From the NCBI RefSeq assembly GCF_000829435.1, contig NZ_JXRP01000016.1, positions 1-64,000 on the forward strand: DNA of 64,000 bases, given 5' to 3'. Position 1 is the stretch's first letter, and the number at the start of each line of letters is the position of its first letter. The DNA is from Jeotgalibacillus soli. GTDB lineage: Bacteria > Bacillota > Bacilli > Bacillales > Jeotgalibacillaceae. This document shows positions 25,275 through 34,371 of this stretch, one piece after another. The position numbers were made by a program, and so were the translations under genes. The notes beneath the pieces are model-generated. The model was given only the letters and a program-made list of their open reading frames with translations, did no database searches and was not told the DNA's origin.

Positions 25275-25303
25275 ATTACTTTACATGCGTTGAGCCTTTT
25301 TTG

Positions 25304-25311
25304 CATACATT
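25304..25311 (+). promoter_or_regulatory. Sigma-E-like -10 element of prkA
   Basis: CATACATT matches the sporulation sigma-E -10 consensus (CATACANT), 33 bp before the prkA start. The -35 (near ACATGCG) is weak. B. subtilis prkA is a known sigma-E gene. Confidence 0.5.
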
Positions 25312-25343
25312 TCAACATGCAAGACAACAAGGAGGCGTCATGA

Positions 25344-27239
25344 TTGGATATTTTAAAAAGAATGGAACGATATAGAGATGAAGAAGACAGCTTAAGATGG
25401 GAAGGAACCTTTTCAGAATATGTGGAGCTCGTCAAAGAACGCCCCTGGGTCGCTCAATCAGCCCATTCACGTATTTATAACATGATTAAAGAAGCGGGTG
25501 TAGAAGAGAAAAATGGACGACGCAATTATTTGTTCTTTAAGGATCAGTTGTTTGGTCTAGAGGAGCCGCTAGAAAGGCTTGTAGAGGAATATTTCCATCC
25601 TGCGGCCAGAAGATTGGATGTCAAAAAGAGAATTTTACTTTTGATGGGACCAGTAAGTGGAGGAAAGTCTACTCTCGTCACGATATTAAAGCGTGGGATG
25701 GAGGTTTATTCAAGAACAGATCGCGGGGCAGTTTACGCCATTAAGGGGTGCCCGATGCATGAAGACCCCCTTCACTTAATTCCACAAGCGCTGCGTCAAG
25801 ATTTCCAAAAGGAATATGGTATTCGAATTGAAGGGAATTTATCACCATTAAATTTAATGAGGCTTGAGAAGGAATTTGGCGGCCGAATTGAGGACGTGCC
25901 TGTTGAGAGAATATTTTTTTCAGAGGATAAAAGGGTTGGAATTGGTACATTTAGTCCATCAGATCCCAAATCACAGGATATTGCTGATCTAACAGGAAGC
26001 CTGGATTTCTCAACTATTGCTGAGTATGGTTCTGAATCGGATCCTCGTGCATATCGTTTTGATGGCGAGTTAAATAAAGCGAATCGCGGAATGATGGAAT
26101 TTCAGGAGATGCTTAAGTGCGACGAAAAGTTTTTATGGCATTTACTATCGCTTACACAGGAAGGGAATTTTAAAGCAGGGAGATTTGCCCTTATTTCTGC
26201 GGATGAAATGATTGTGGCTCATACCAATGAAACAGAATATCGTTCATTTATTGCTAACCGGAAAAACGAAGCGCTTCATTCACGGATCATTGTCATGCCA
26301 TTACCTTATAATCTGCAGGTCAGCGAGGAAGAAAAGATTTATGAAAAGCTGATAGCTGAAAGTGACGTATCTGATGTCCACATTGCCCCGAATACACTTA
26401 GAATCGCAGCAATGTTTACGATTTTGACTCGATTAAAGGAACCAAAGAGAAAGGACATTGATCTGATCAAAAAGATGCGTCTATATGACGGTGAGATCGT
26501 GGAAGGCTTTAATGATGCTGATGTACATGAGCTCAGAAAGGAATATGATGATGAAGGAATGACAGGGATTGACCCCCGTTATGTCATAAACCGTATTTCA
26601 TCCACTATTATTCGTAAAGAAGTACTTTCAATTAACGCACTCGATGTACTTCGCTCATTAAAGGATGGCTTGGATCAGCACGCTTCCATTACAAAAGAGA
26701 CAAAGGAAACCTACCTTGGTTTTATTTCACTGGCACGTCGTGAATTTGATGATATGGCGAAAAAAGAGGTACAAAAAGCATTTGTTTATTCGTATGAAGA
26801 GTCTGCTAAAACGTTAATGGATAATTATTTGGATAATGTAGAGGCCTATTGCCATAAGAATAAACTACGCGATCCGCTTACAGGAGAGGAAATGACACCG
26901 GACGAAAAACTCATGCGCTCAATTGAAGAACAGATAGGCATTTCAGAAAATGCCAAAAAAGCATTCCGTGAAGAGATTCTTATTCGGATTTCAACCTATG
27001 CAAGGAAAGGGAAGAGATTTGATTACCAATCACATGACCGTCTTCGTGAAGCCATTCAGAAAAAGTTGTTTGCTGACCTAAAGGATGTTGTGAAAATCAC
27101 GACATCTTCGAAGACACCGGATGAACAGCAGTTAAAAAAGATGAACGAAGTGATCGCAAGGCTTATTGATGAGCATGGCTATAATCCAACGAGTGCAAAT
27201 GAATTACTGAAATATGTGGGCAGCCTCCTAAATCGCTGA
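25344..27239 (+). CDS. prkA: Serine protein kinase PrkA
   Basis: A 631-residue protein, the same length as B. subtilis PrkA, which is involved in sporulation. An AAA+-like N-terminal domain carries Walker A GPVSGGKST at 102-110, and a C-terminal kinase-like domain follows. The family is described as a serine kinase, and an ATP-dependent protease activity has also been reported. The TTG start has GGAGG 8 bases upstream; a nearby ATG is out of frame. The sequence begins MDILKRMERYRDEEDSLRWEG as expected. YhbH and SpoVR, encoded further on in this window, are its regular genomic partners. Confidence 0.96.
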   Translation: MDILKRMERYRDEEDSLRWEGTFSEYVELVKERPWVAQSAHSRIYNMIKEAGVEEKNGRRNYLFFKDQLFGLEEPLERLVEEYFHPAARRLDVKKRILLLMGPVSGGKSTLVTILKRGMEVYSRTDRGAVYAIKGCPMHEDPLHLIPQALRQDFQKEYGIRIEGNLSPLNLMRLEKEFGGRIEDVPVERIFFSEDKRVGIGTFSPSDPKSQDIADLTGSLDFSTIAEYGSESDPRAYRFDGELNKANRGMMEFQEMLKCDEKFLWHLLSLTQEGNFKAGRFALISADEMIVAHTNETEYRSFIANRKNEALHSRIIVMPLPYNLQVSEEEKIYEKLIAESDVSDVHIAPNTLRIAAMFTILTRLKEPKRKDIDLIKKMRLYDGEIVEGFNDADVHELRKEYDDEGMTGIDPRYVINRISSTIIRKEVLSINALDVLRSLKDGLDQHASITKETKETYLGFISLARREFDDMAKKEVQKAFVYSYEESAKTLMDNYLDNVEAYCHKNKLRDPLTGEEMTPDEKLMRSIEEQIGISENAKKAFREEILIRISTYARKGKRFDYQSHDRLREAIQKKLFADLKDVVKITTSSKTPDEQQLKKMNEVIARLIDEHGYNPTSANELLKYVGSLLNR

Positions 27240-27304
27240 CACCACGACCTGATGTTTATCCCTATATTATCAAGGGGTACATACAGGTAAGGGGTGATGG
27301 AATT

Positions 27305-27484
27305 ATGACAAATAACAAACATGATATTTCCAAGCATGATCAGCCTGCCAATGGCTCAATGGCACCTGACTTAGAAGAGATGGAGCAGCTCGGACGGCAG
27401 ATGGAAAAGCTTCGAACCAATGAAGAATTAAAGGATCAGGATCGTCAGCCGGGAACCGAGCAGTATGTGGAAGAAGAGAAATAG
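27305..27484 (+). CDS. Small acidic protein, paralogue 1
   Basis: A 59-residue hydrophilic protein with a GGGGTGATGG site before the ATG, 65 bp after prkA. The core APDLEEMEQLGRQMEKLRTNEEL is repeated, with changes, in the next small gene (NNMEEMILLGKQMEKLRTGDEL), so the two are tandem paralogues. The motif is probably a helix. No signal peptide or known family. It may be co-transcribed with prkA. Confidence 0.7.
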   Translation: MTNNKHDISKHDQPANGSMAPDLEEMEQLGRQMEKLRTNEELKDQDRQPGTEQYVEEEK

Positions 27485-27535
27485 TCTCTTCTTCTTTTTT
27501 GACTGATCATTCAAACAGTGATAAAATATAAAAAA

Positions 27536-27549
27536 TGAAAGCGATTACA
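27536..27549. promoter_or_regulatory. cre (CcpA) site
   Basis: TGAAAGCGATTACA matches the consensus TGWAANCGNTNWCA at every position. It lies 16 bp before the ATG of the second small paralogue, downstream of an AT-rich promoter-like stretch, where CcpA would repress. Confidence 0.65.
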
Positions 27550-27565
27550 AAAAGGGGAGAGAACA

Positions 27566-27736
27566 ATGCCGGGAAGAGAACATTTTCAGCAGCTTGAGCC
27601 CTTTAACGGAGGAATGGCAAACAACATGGAAGAGATGATTTTGCTTGGCAAGCAAATGGAAAAGCTTCGTACAGGCGATGAGCTAAAAGAGAATCATCGT
27701 CATTCTGACCCCATTCAATTTGAAAAAAATTATTGA
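27566..27736 (+). CDS. Small protein, paralogue 2, cre-controlled
   Basis: A 56-residue hydrophilic protein with AAGGGGAGAG before the ATG. It shares MEEM..LG.QMEKLRT..EL with the preceding gene, while its N-terminus (PGREHFQQLEPFNGG) and C-terminus differ. A perfect cre directly upstream suggests its own CcpA-repressed promoter, unlike paralogue 1. Function unknown. A modest hairpin (AGAACUAGG/CCUGGUUCU, 27736-27758) follows as probable terminator. Confidence 0.7.
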   Translation: MPGREHFQQLEPFNGGMANNMEEMILLGKQMEKLRTGDELKENHRHSDPIQFEKNY

Positions 27737-27763
27737 GAACTAGGTCTTAGCCTGGTTCTTTTC
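27736..27763 (+). terminator. Probable terminator after small paralogue 2
   Basis: 9-bp stem AGAACTAGG / CCTGGTTCT with one wobble pair, followed by an interrupted T-run. Confidence 0.55.
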
Positions 27764-27780
27764 TATTTTATGATCAATAT

Positions 27781-28101
27781 TTAATCAACTATACTGACAG
27801 CTGTCCCTGTTGCAATAACCATCATCATGCCTTCGCGAATTGTTTCAAAGTCCAAATCAACACCAATGACTGCATTGGCACCAGGTTTACGAGCTCTTTC
27901 CGTCATTTCCTCCAAGGCAATTTTACGCCCCTCTGCCAGCTTCTCCTCATAGGCTGCACTTCGGCCTCCAATGATGTCTGTTACCGAAGCAAATAGATCC
28001 CGAACGACATTTACTCCCATAATGGCTTCTCCTGTGACAATTCCATGATAATCTGTAATGTTTTTTCCTTGTAAAGAGTGAGGAGTAGTTGTCACTAACA
28101 T
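27781..28101 (-). CDS. YbjQ/UPF0145 family protein
   Basis: A 106-residue protein of the YbjQ (DUF74, heavy-metal-binding-domain-like) family. It shows the usual order: [29 protein letters not shown], then [22 protein letters not shown], then [14 protein letters not shown] and a closing [11 protein letters not shown]. The family forms pentamers and has no established function. AAGGAGG precedes the ATG. It is transcribed against its neighbours and overlaps none. Confidence 0.88.
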   Translation of the reverse strand: MLVTTTPHSLQGKNITDYHGIVTGEAIMGVNVVRDLFASVTDIIGGRSAAYEEKLAEGRKIALEEMTERARKPGANAVIGVDLDFETIREGMMMVIATGTAVSIVD

Positions 28102-28209
28102 AAATGAAACCTCCTTGTTTTTAAAACGTATGTAGTACTAGAACGAGAAACATTTAGCTATAGTATAGTTGATAAATAAGGAGAAATATAGAAGTAGAGG
28201 TGAGGATTT

Positions 28210-28521
28210 TTGAAGACATCAACAATTTTAAAATGGATTACTGGAGGATTAGAAGCTTTTTTTTCCATCCCTATACTCGGGGGATTTTTAATCGTTTCCA
28301 ATCTATGGGCGCCCTTATGGATCATGCTTGGGCTCCATATTTTAACACTCGTATTTGCTGCAAGGGAAATGGAGAGCAAAACCGGGAGTATTGTGGGGAT
28401 CGTAACAAGCATTGTAGGATGGATTCCTTTTGTTGGTTTTATCATGCATATCATTACAGCCATTATCCTTCTAGTGGATGCGGCTGCCACTTCAGCACGT
28501 GAAAAGATAGCTTCGCAGTGA
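28210..28521 (+). CDS. Small integral membrane protein
   Basis: A 103-residue protein with three hydrophobic segments (about 16-32, 34-50 and 60-92) separated by a charged AAREMESKTGS loop. The TTG start has GAGGTGAGG upstream. Glycine-rich membrane helices and a short basic C-terminus are visible. I recognise no family beyond 'small membrane protein'. Single gene with its own terminator. Confidence 0.7.
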   Translation: MKTSTILKWITGGLEAFFSIPILGGFLIVSNLWAPLWIMLGLHILTLVFAAREMESKTGSIVGIVTSIVGWIPFVGFIMHIITAIILLVDAAATSAREKIASQ

Positions 28522-28525
28522 ATTA

Positions 28526-28582
28526 TAAAGAGATTGTCTCATAAGTCGATGATTAAACGACTTGCGGGACAATCTCTTTTTA
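28526..28582 (+). terminator. Terminator after the 103-residue membrane protein
   Basis: AAAGAGATTGTC / GACAATCTCTTT outer stem with inner AAGTCG/CGACTT stem and T-run. Beyond it (28583-28801) I see nothing until the yhbH promoter. Confidence 0.88.
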
Positions 28583-28801
28583 CAGAAAAGCGCATAGATT
28601 ATTGATTAAAGTTTATAATATGTAGGTTTTGCACATGAGTTTTTGATGAAGGTCTATAGATATCTATAAGCATGAAAGTTTTACACATAAATGGTCAGTC
28701 AAAGAAGCATCATTATGGTTTCTCATATAATTATCTGCACTAGTCAAGGGAGATGCCATATCCGCTTTTCACTTAAGCTTGTCAATAATCTGATCTTTGA
28801 G

Positions 28802-28809
28802 CATACAAT
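28802..28809 (+). promoter_or_regulatory. Sigma-E-like promoter of yhbH
   Basis: CATACAAT -10 with an AATAAT -35-like element 12 bases upstream, 31 bp before the yhbH start. B. subtilis yhbH is in the sigma-E regulon. Confidence 0.5.
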
Positions 28810-28840
28810 GAATTACTAAGGGAAGAAGGGAGACTCGGCC

Positions 28841-30001
28841 ATGACGAATGATGAACAATTAACCACGATCCTATCACATGAAGATTGGTCCCTTCACCGT
28901 CAAGGACAGGATGATCAAAAAAGACACCAAGAGAAAGTACAGGAAGCGATAAGGGATCAATTACCTGAACTGATTACGGAAGAAAATATTGTGATGTCCA
29001 ATGGTAAGCAAGTCGTCAAGATTCCGATCAGGTCACTGGAAGAATATAAAATCCGTTTCAATTATGATAAGAAAAAACATGTCGGCCAAGGTGAAGGTGA
29101 TAGTCAAGTTGGTGACTTAATTGCAAAAGGACAGCCAGCGAAGCAACCAGGTCAAGAAGGCGAGCCGGGAGATCAAGCTGGCGTTGATTATGTCGAGGCG
29201 GAAGTATCATTACTCGAAGTCGAAGAAGCGTTATTTAAGGAGCTGGCATTGCCAAATTTGAAGAAGAAAGAAGAAACGGAAGAGGTCACGAGTGATATTC
29301 AATTTAACGATATAAGAAATAAAGGATTAACTGGAAATATTGATAAAAAGAAAACAATGATGAGTGCATATAAGCGCAATGCCATGAAGGGGGCACCAGC
29401 TTTTAATCCAATACTGCCTGAGGATTTGCGTTATCGTACGTGGAATGAAACGATGGAGAGAGAATCAAAGGCTGTCGTACTTGCATTAATGGATACAAGT
29501 GGATCCATGGGTTCCTTTGAGAAGTATGTGGCCAGGAGCTTTTTCTTTTGGCTAACTCGCTTTTTACGTTCAAAATACGAGCATGTGGATCTTCGCTTTA
29601 TTGCCCACCACACAGAAGCGAAGGTTGTAGAAGAAGAGACGTTTTTTACAAAAGGAGAAAGCGGAGGAACCATCTGCTCGTCCGCATACCGAAAAGCATT
29701 AGAGGTAATTGGAGACGAATTTCCAGTAAGTAGATATAACATTTATGCATTCCATTTCTCAGATGGAGATAATTTAACGTCAGACAACGCAAAATGTGTA
29801 CCTCTTATCGAGCAGCTTACAAAGGTTTGTAACTTGTTTGGATATGGTGAGGTAAATCAATATCAACGTCATTCTTCCTTAATGTCTATCTATAAAAAAA
29901 TGTCTGAAGAGGAGCTCCGCTATTTTATCTTACGCAGAAAATCAGATGTGTTTTTTGCCTTAAAACATTTTCTAAGTGAAACAATAGCAGTTCAATCTTA
30001 A
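28841..30001 (+). CDS. yhbH: Sporulation protein YhbH (DUF444)
   Basis: A 386-residue DUF444 protein with a von Willebrand A-like fold. A MIDAS-like [29 protein letters not shown] lies near residues 209-237, and [18 protein letters not shown] near 302-319. It works with PrkA and SpoVR (in E. coli the equivalents are YeaG, YeaH and YcgB) in a conserved but poorly understood stress/sporulation module. AAGGGAG lies 9 bases before the ATG. A sigma-E-like promoter is visible upstream and a terminator follows. Confidence 0.95.
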   Translation: MTNDEQLTTILSHEDWSLHRQGQDDQKRHQEKVQEAIRDQLPELITEENIVMSNGKQVVKIPIRSLEEYKIRFNYDKKKHVGQGEGDSQVGDLIAKGQPAKQPGQEGEPGDQAGVDYVEAEVSLLEVEEALFKELALPNLKKKEETEEVTSDIQFNDIRNKGLTGNIDKKKTMMSAYKRNAMKGAPAFNPILPEDLRYRTWNETMERESKAVVLALMDTSGSMGSFEKYVARSFFFWLTRFLRSKYEHVDLRFIAHHTEAKVVEEETFFTKGESGGTICSSAYRKALEVIGDEFPVSRYNIYAFHFSDGDNLTSDNAKCVPLIEQLTKVCNLFGYGEVNQYQRHSSLMSIYKKMSEEELRYFILRRKSDVFFALKHFLSETIAVQS

Positions 30002-30017
30002 TAGCAGAAAATTGTTT

Positions 30018-30056
30018 AACCTTATTGATCAATTATCTGATGAATAAGGTTTTTTG
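30018..30056 (+). terminator. Terminator after yhbH
   Basis: AACCTTATT(GATCA) / (GATG)AATAAGGTT stem with T-run. A second hairpin AAAGCCAGAGAC / GTCTCCGGCTTT follows at 30063-30093. Confidence 0.8.
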
Positions 30057-30125
30057 TTATGGAAAAAGCCAGAGACTCAATGTCTCCGGCTTTCAGACTG
30101 TTGGCAAACGCTCGCTTTCTTCAAA

Positions 30126-30245
30126 GTCCAGCTGCGGCGCCTAGCTCCTCGATGTCATAAGCCGCAAATGAATCGAAGACAAAGACCATCTTCTCTTCAT
30201 TTGTGGCTTATGCTTGTCTGGGCTGATCAACGCGCTTCCACTTTT
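30126..30245 (-). repeat. Intergenic repeat family A (single copy, inverted)
   Basis: Read on the minus strand it runs AAAAGTGGAAGCGC, GACAAGCATAAG, CTTATGACATCGAGGAGCT and GCAGCTGGAC, the same landmarks as the tandem copies at 47180-47478. Imperfect outer inverted repeats (TTCAGACTG near 30091 and CAGTCTGAA near 30338) flank it. It lies between yhbH and the purine permease and has no coding potential. Confidence 0.75.
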
Positions 30246-30402
30246 GGTGTTACTCACCTTTCTGCAGTGCTCATTACCAACCCGGTAACTCCGCTCACAG
30301 CAAGGCTTCGTGCCTCGAAAGACAAGTGTTTGCAATTCAGTCTGAAGGGATAGTGATCTTACTTTGTCTAAATACTGAAAGCATGAGATCAAGTCTCCGG
30401 TT

Positions 30403-31707
30403 TTAATGTGGAAGGAAAACAAGCTGGTAAAAGAATAACGCAGCGAATACATAGACAAGCGGGTGAACAGACTTCCATTGTCCTTTAAAAATTTTCAACA
30501 TAGGATAAAAAATAAAGCCTAGAGCAATCCCAGTCGCAATACTGGAGGTCAGCGGCATGCTCAATATGATTAGGAATGCTGGAAATGCTTCATCTAATTC
30601 ATCCCACTTGATTTTAGCGATACTGCCCATCATTAAGCTTCCAACGATGATAAGTGCCGGTGCAGTGATCGCAGATACCCCTGACACTGCACCAACTAAC
30701 GGACCAAAAAAGGCAGAAAGGATAAACAGAACTGCAACGGTAAGCGATGTTAGACCTGTACGACCTCCCGCAGCAACGCCTGCAGAAGATTCAATATAAG
30801 CAGATGTTGGGCTCGTTCCAACCATTGCTCCGGCTGTAGAAGCTACTGAATCGGCAAGCAGAGCCTGGCGAGCGCGCGGCATGGTGTTTCCTTTCATTAA
30901 ACCAGCTTGCTGTGCAACTCCAACCATTGTTCCTGTTGTATCAAAGATAGTAACGAGTAAAAATGAAAATACGACAGCAAACAAACCGTATTGAATGACG
31001 TCTCCCATTGCGGCAATTGGATTGACGACCATTAGTCCTTCTGGCAAGCTTGGCAGTGCCAGCACTCCGTTAAAGTTTAACTGGTTAGTTAGAAATGAAA
31101 TAAATCCAGTTAATAACATTCCAATAAATAATGCTCCATTTACTTTTAAGACCATCAAGATCAGCGTTATGGCAAGACCGCTAAATGCTAGGATGACGGA
31201 TGCGGAATGAAGGTCTCCAAGCTTAACGAGATTGTTTTCATCAGCTACAATCATGCCCGTCATACGCATTCCAATAAATGCGATGAACAGACCAATTCCA
31301 GCTGTAATACCATATTTTAAATTATCCGGGATCGCTTCAATTAATTTTTTGCGAAGCGGTGTAAGAGATAAGAGGGTGAAAAGAATGCCAGAGATAAATA
31401 CAGCAGCAAATGCCACTTCATATGAAATACCTGTATTTGTCCCGACAACTGAAAATGCAAAGTAAGCATTCAGCCCCATGCCGGGTGCGATGGCGATTGG
31501 GTAGTTAGCAAATAAAGCCATCCATAGCGTACCAATAACGGTTGCAATAATGGTAGCAAAAAATACTTGTTCGAATGGCACACCAGTGGTAGAAAGTATA
31601 ATTGGATTTACTACAACGATGTAAACCATGGTCATAAAGGTGGTAAAACCTGCAAGCACCTCTGTTTTAACGGTTGTTTTGTGTTCTTCTAGGTTGAATC
31701 GAAACAT
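30403..31707 (-). CDS. NCS2-family purine permease
   Basis: A 434-residue membrane protein of the NCS2 AzgA/PbuG/PbuO type, importing hypoxanthine, guanine or adenine with protons. About 12 segments are visible, with family motifs TTFMTMVYIVVVNPIIL near 19-35, PIAIAPGMGLNAYFAF near 70-85, IFDTTGTMVGVAQQAGL near 255-271 and GTSPTSAYIESSAGVAAGGRTGLTSL near 300-325. ATG 31707 follows GGAGG by 7 bases; the ORF is open further upstream but without a site. No purine riboswitch is visible; PurR-like boxes are (31725-31770). Confidence 0.92.
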   Translation of the reverse strand: MFRFNLEEHKTTVKTEVLAGFTTFMTMVYIVVVNPIILSTTGVPFEQVFFATIIATVIGTLWMALFANYPIAIAPGMGLNAYFAFSVVGTNTGISYEVAFAAVFISGILFTLLSLTPLRKKLIEAIPDNLKYGITAGIGLFIAFIGMRMTGMIVADENNLVKLGDLHSASVILAFSGLAITLILMVLKVNGALFIGMLLTGFISFLTNQLNFNGVLALPSLPEGLMVVNPIAAMGDVIQYGLFAVVFSFLLVTIFDTTGTMVGVAQQAGLMKGNTMPRARQALLADSVASTAGAMVGTSPTSAYIESSAGVAAGGRTGLTSLTVAVLFILSAFFGPLVGAVSGVSAITAPALIIVGSLMMGSIAKIKWDELDEAFPAFLIILSMPLTSSIATGIALGFIFYPMLKIFKGQWKSVHPLVYVFAALFFYQLVFLPH

Positions 31708-31724
31708 GGGAAAGCCTCCTCGAT

Positions 31725-31770
31725 AAAATACGAACAATTAAAAAACCCAACCAATATATTATTCGTTTTT
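31725..31770. promoter_or_regulatory. Candidate PurR boxes
   Basis: AAATACGAACAAT at 31725-31737 matches AWWWCCGAACWWT at 12 of 13 positions. Inverted ATTATTCGTTTTT at 31758-31770 is a weaker second box. Spacing (20 bp) is somewhat larger than the 16-17 bp typical of PurR pairs. Confidence 0.35.
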
Positions 31771-31841
31771 TCGTATTTTTTCAATCCTTTTTTATTGTAT
31801 AATTTAAGAAGAAGTCAAATGGATGAACAGATATTGATTAT

Positions 31842-31857
31842 TGACACCGGGATTGCA
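31842..31857 (+). promoter_or_regulatory. Possible degenerate sigma-54 promoter of rocB
   Basis: TGACAC, five bases, TTGCA: one mismatch to TGGCAC-N5-TTGCA, but in the normally invariant -24 GG. It lies 31 bp before the rocB ATG. B. subtilis roc genes depend on sigma-54 and RocR. The TTGACA could also be a sigma-A -35, but no good -10 follows. Confidence 0.35.
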
Positions 31858-31888
31858 GATCATCCAATAAATATTTATGTGAGGTGGA

Positions 31889-33559
31889 ATGACTGTGTAT
31901 AATGAGCTGAAAGAAAAACCAATGCTTATTCAAGCAGAACAATTAACGCGTTATTTGACCTCCATTAAAAGCTACAATGGAACCGATGGAGAGTCAGAAA
32001 AAGCAGATGCCATCGCAAAAGTGATTCGATCATTTCCTTATTTTCTTGAGCATCCTGATGAAGTATGGATACAAGAGATCCCGAATGATCCATTTGGCCG
32101 CAAAAACGTTTGGGCTCGGCTAAAAGGACTAAGCAGCAGAACTGTATTATTTCATAGCCATATCGATACGGTAGAAACAGATGATTTTGGCCCATTGCAA
32201 AAGATTGCGCATAATTCGGACGCGCTTGAACATTTTTTTACTTCATACGATGCTGACAGCCGCGTTCAAGTGGATGCTCTTTCAGAAGATTGGCTGTTTG
32301 GGCGTGGAGCACTTGATATGCAAAGCGGGATCGCGGTACATCTTGTCAATTTATTAGCGATGTCAGAACAAAAAGAGCCCTTAGAAGGTAATATGCTCTT
32401 TCTTTTTAATTCTGATGAGGAAAGTGAGCATGCAGGAATACTTGCTGCCTTGCATGAGCTAGAAAAAATGAAGCAGCAGGGTATGGACTATATTGCAGCA
32501 ATAAATAATGATTTTATTGGTCCTCTGTTTGATGGAGATCCTCATAAATACATTTATACGGGTGCAGCTGGTAAAGTGCTGCCCTGCTTTTATATTTATG
32601 GAAGAGAAGCCCATGTTGGCGATATCCTCACCTCAATTGATCCAACCCAGATAGGAGCAGAATTGAATAGGAGAATCAATCAGAATCTTGAATTAGCTGA
32701 GCCTCTGGAAGGAGAGTATGTCCTGCCTCCTGCTTGTTTGTATTTTAAAGATGATAAACATCATTACAATGTGCAAACAGCGGTTAGTGCAAGGCTGTAT
32801 TTTAACTATTTTGTTTTTGAACGAACGGCAAAGGACGTCTTGGATGAACTCATGGTGATTGCAAAAGAAGCCTGTGAGGAGCTTAGGGAATTAAGTCGGG
32901 GACGCTATGAGCAGTTTCATAAAAAACATCAGCTCCCGGTAAGCAATTGGGATTGGAAGCTAGAGGTTGTCTGTTTTGATGAATTTGTCACATCTCTTCG
33001 TAAAAAAGGTCTGCCAGTGGAAGATACATTAAATAGTATTCAAGAGCAATATATTGGAAAGGACCGGCGAGATGCTGCGTTTGCAATGGTAGAAGCACTC
33101 CAACAGCTTGATCCTGAGAAAAAGCCGCGTGTCATCATCTTTTTTGCTCCGCCATTTTTGCCGCATAATTTCTTAAATGAAAAAAATGAATATGGGAACG
33201 AAATTAAAAGGAAGTTGACAAAGCGGCTGAATGAAGTGTCCTCATTAACGGGTGAAAGCTTTATGATCAAAAGATTTTTTCCATATTTAGCAGATGGAAG
33301 TTTTCTTTCTTTACATGAATCGGAAGAAGAAGTCGAAGTGTTGGAGCAAAATATGCCAAGAATGGAAATCCTTTACCCGCTGCCGATTCATCTGATCAAA
33401 AAGCTGAACATTCCATCAATTAATATCGGTGTATATGGAAAAGATGGCCATAAATGGACTGAACGGGTTTATAAACCGTATACATTTGGCATATTACCGA
33501 ACCTCATTCGAGAGTTTGCTCTTGATTTAGTCGCAGAAAAAGAGAGACTGCTTTTGTAG
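31889..33559 (+). CDS. rocB: Arginine utilisation protein RocB (M20 peptidase fold)
   Basis: A 556-residue cytosolic protein of the M20 metallopeptidase family, close to the length of B. subtilis RocB (about 566). Metal-site motifs are FHSHIDTVETDDFG near residue 92, FGRGALDMQSGIAVHL near 141, LFNSDEESEHAG near 174 and the dimerisation region GREAHVGD near 242. RocB belongs to the arginine/ornithine catabolic set but its reaction is not established. GAGGTGG precedes the ATG. It stands alone here, without rocA, rocC or rocDEF. Confidence 0.92.
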   Translation: MTVYNELKEKPMLIQAEQLTRYLTSIKSYNGTDGESEKADAIAKVIRSFPYFLEHPDEVWIQEIPNDPFGRKNVWARLKGLSSRTVLFHSHIDTVETDDFGPLQKIAHNSDALEHFFTSYDADSRVQVDALSEDWLFGRGALDMQSGIAVHLVNLLAMSEQKEPLEGNMLFLFNSDEESEHAGILAALHELEKMKQQGMDYIAAINNDFIGPLFDGDPHKYIYTGAAGKVLPCFYIYGREAHVGDILTSIDPTQIGAELNRRINQNLELAEPLEGEYVLPPACLYFKDDKHHYNVQTAVSARLYFNYFVFERTAKDVLDELMVIAKEACEELRELSRGRYEQFHKKHQLPVSNWDWKLEVVCFDEFVTSLRKKGLPVEDTLNSIQEQYIGKDRRDAAFAMVEALQQLDPEKKPRVIIFFAPPFLPHNFLNEKNEYGNEIKRKLTKRLNEVSSLTGESFMIKRFFPYLADGSFLSLHESEEEVEVLEQNMPRMEILYPLPIHLIKKLNIPSINIGVYGKDGHKWTERVYKPYTFGILPNLIREFALDLVAEKERLLL

Positions 33560-33700
33560 TTCAATAGTATATACTTTTAAGGAGAAAATCCCCGTTAAGG
33601 CCAAAGAGAAAGTGTGCATTCAGGCAGCATCTCATTAAATTACACGAAAATAGGCGAGTCTAAAATACAGAAAAAGTTTTTTCTATATCGATCAACAAAA

Positions 33701-33731
33701 AAAGCCCGATGAAATGATCTCATCAGGCTTC
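33701..33731. terminator. Terminator between rocB and the nitroreductase gene
   Basis: AAGCCCGATGA / TCATCAGGCTT stem with one mismatch, A-run on the left and AAAATAAAA on the right; probably serves the minus-strand gene. Confidence 0.7.
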
Positions 33732-33744
33732 AAAATAAAAATGT

Positions 33745-34371
33745 TTATACAAAAGTAACAACTTTATCGATGTCTAAGCGTCCGGATGGGCGAGCTTCTG
33801 TGGAAGCTTTTCCAATTGTAATCAGCATGATTGGTACATAGCGATCGGATACTTCGAACTCTTCTGCAAATTTAGTCGCATTGAAACCGCCAATCGGACA
33901 AGTATCCCAGCCTTTTGATTTTGCAGCCAGCATCAATTGCATGGCTGCTAATGATGCATTTGTAAATGCGGCATCTCGAGCGAACTGCTCATTTTCATAA
34001 GCACCTTGAATTTGACCATTCAGCGCTACTTTGATTTCCTCTGACAAGCTGCCTGCTTCAACAGCTGGATCGAATACAGGATCAACATTTTCGTTTGCAT
34101 GCAGGTCACCTAAAATGGCGACTACAGCTGAAGCATCAACGATCTGCTGTTGGTTATACGCGATTGGAAGCAAACGTTCTTGTGATTCTTTATTATGAAA
34201 TACATTGAAATGCCAGTGTTGCAAATTCCAGGCTGACGGTGCTTGACCTGCAAGCGCAAGTAATTCTACTAGCTCTTCACGTGAAATTTCTGCAGCTGCA
34301 TCGTATTGCTTTGTTGCACGGCGATCTTGAAAAATAGACATGAAGTTCTTATCTAAAGTTGAAATAGACAT
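33745..34371 (-). CDS. Nitroreductase-family NAD(P)H oxidoreductase
   Basis: A 208-residue FMN-dependent nitroreductase (YodC/YdgI type). FMN-site motifs are FQDRRATKQYDA near 12-25, GQAPSAWNLQHWHFNVF near 42-60 and SLAAMQLMLAAKSKGWDTCPIGGFN near 141-165. GGGGGA lies 8 bases before ATG 34371, with an alternative ATG at 34374. It reduces quinones or nitro compounds; the substrate is unknown. The 330-bp upstream gap (34372-34700) holds only the sspK terminator and no other gene that I can see. Confidence 0.88.
   Translation of the reverse strand: MSISTLDKNFMSIFQDRRATKQYDAAAEISREELVELLALAGQAPSAWNLQHWHFNVFHNKESQERLLPIAYNQQQIVDASAVVAILGDLHANENVDPVFDPAVEAGSLSEEIKVALNGQIQGAYENEQFARDAAFTNASLAAMQLMLAAKSKGWDTCPIGGFNATKFAEEFEVSDRYVPIMLITIGKASTEARPSGRLDIDKVVTFV

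Noticed and set aside
28200-28502. Alternative overlapping frame at the 103-residue membrane protein
   Set aside because: The TTG-started frame at 28210 has a proper ribosome binding site spacing and membrane helices; the other frame is aromatic-rich noise.
31708-31888. Purine riboswitch upstream of the NCS2 permease
   Set aside because: No three-way-junction aptamer pattern could be found by eye on the minus strand.
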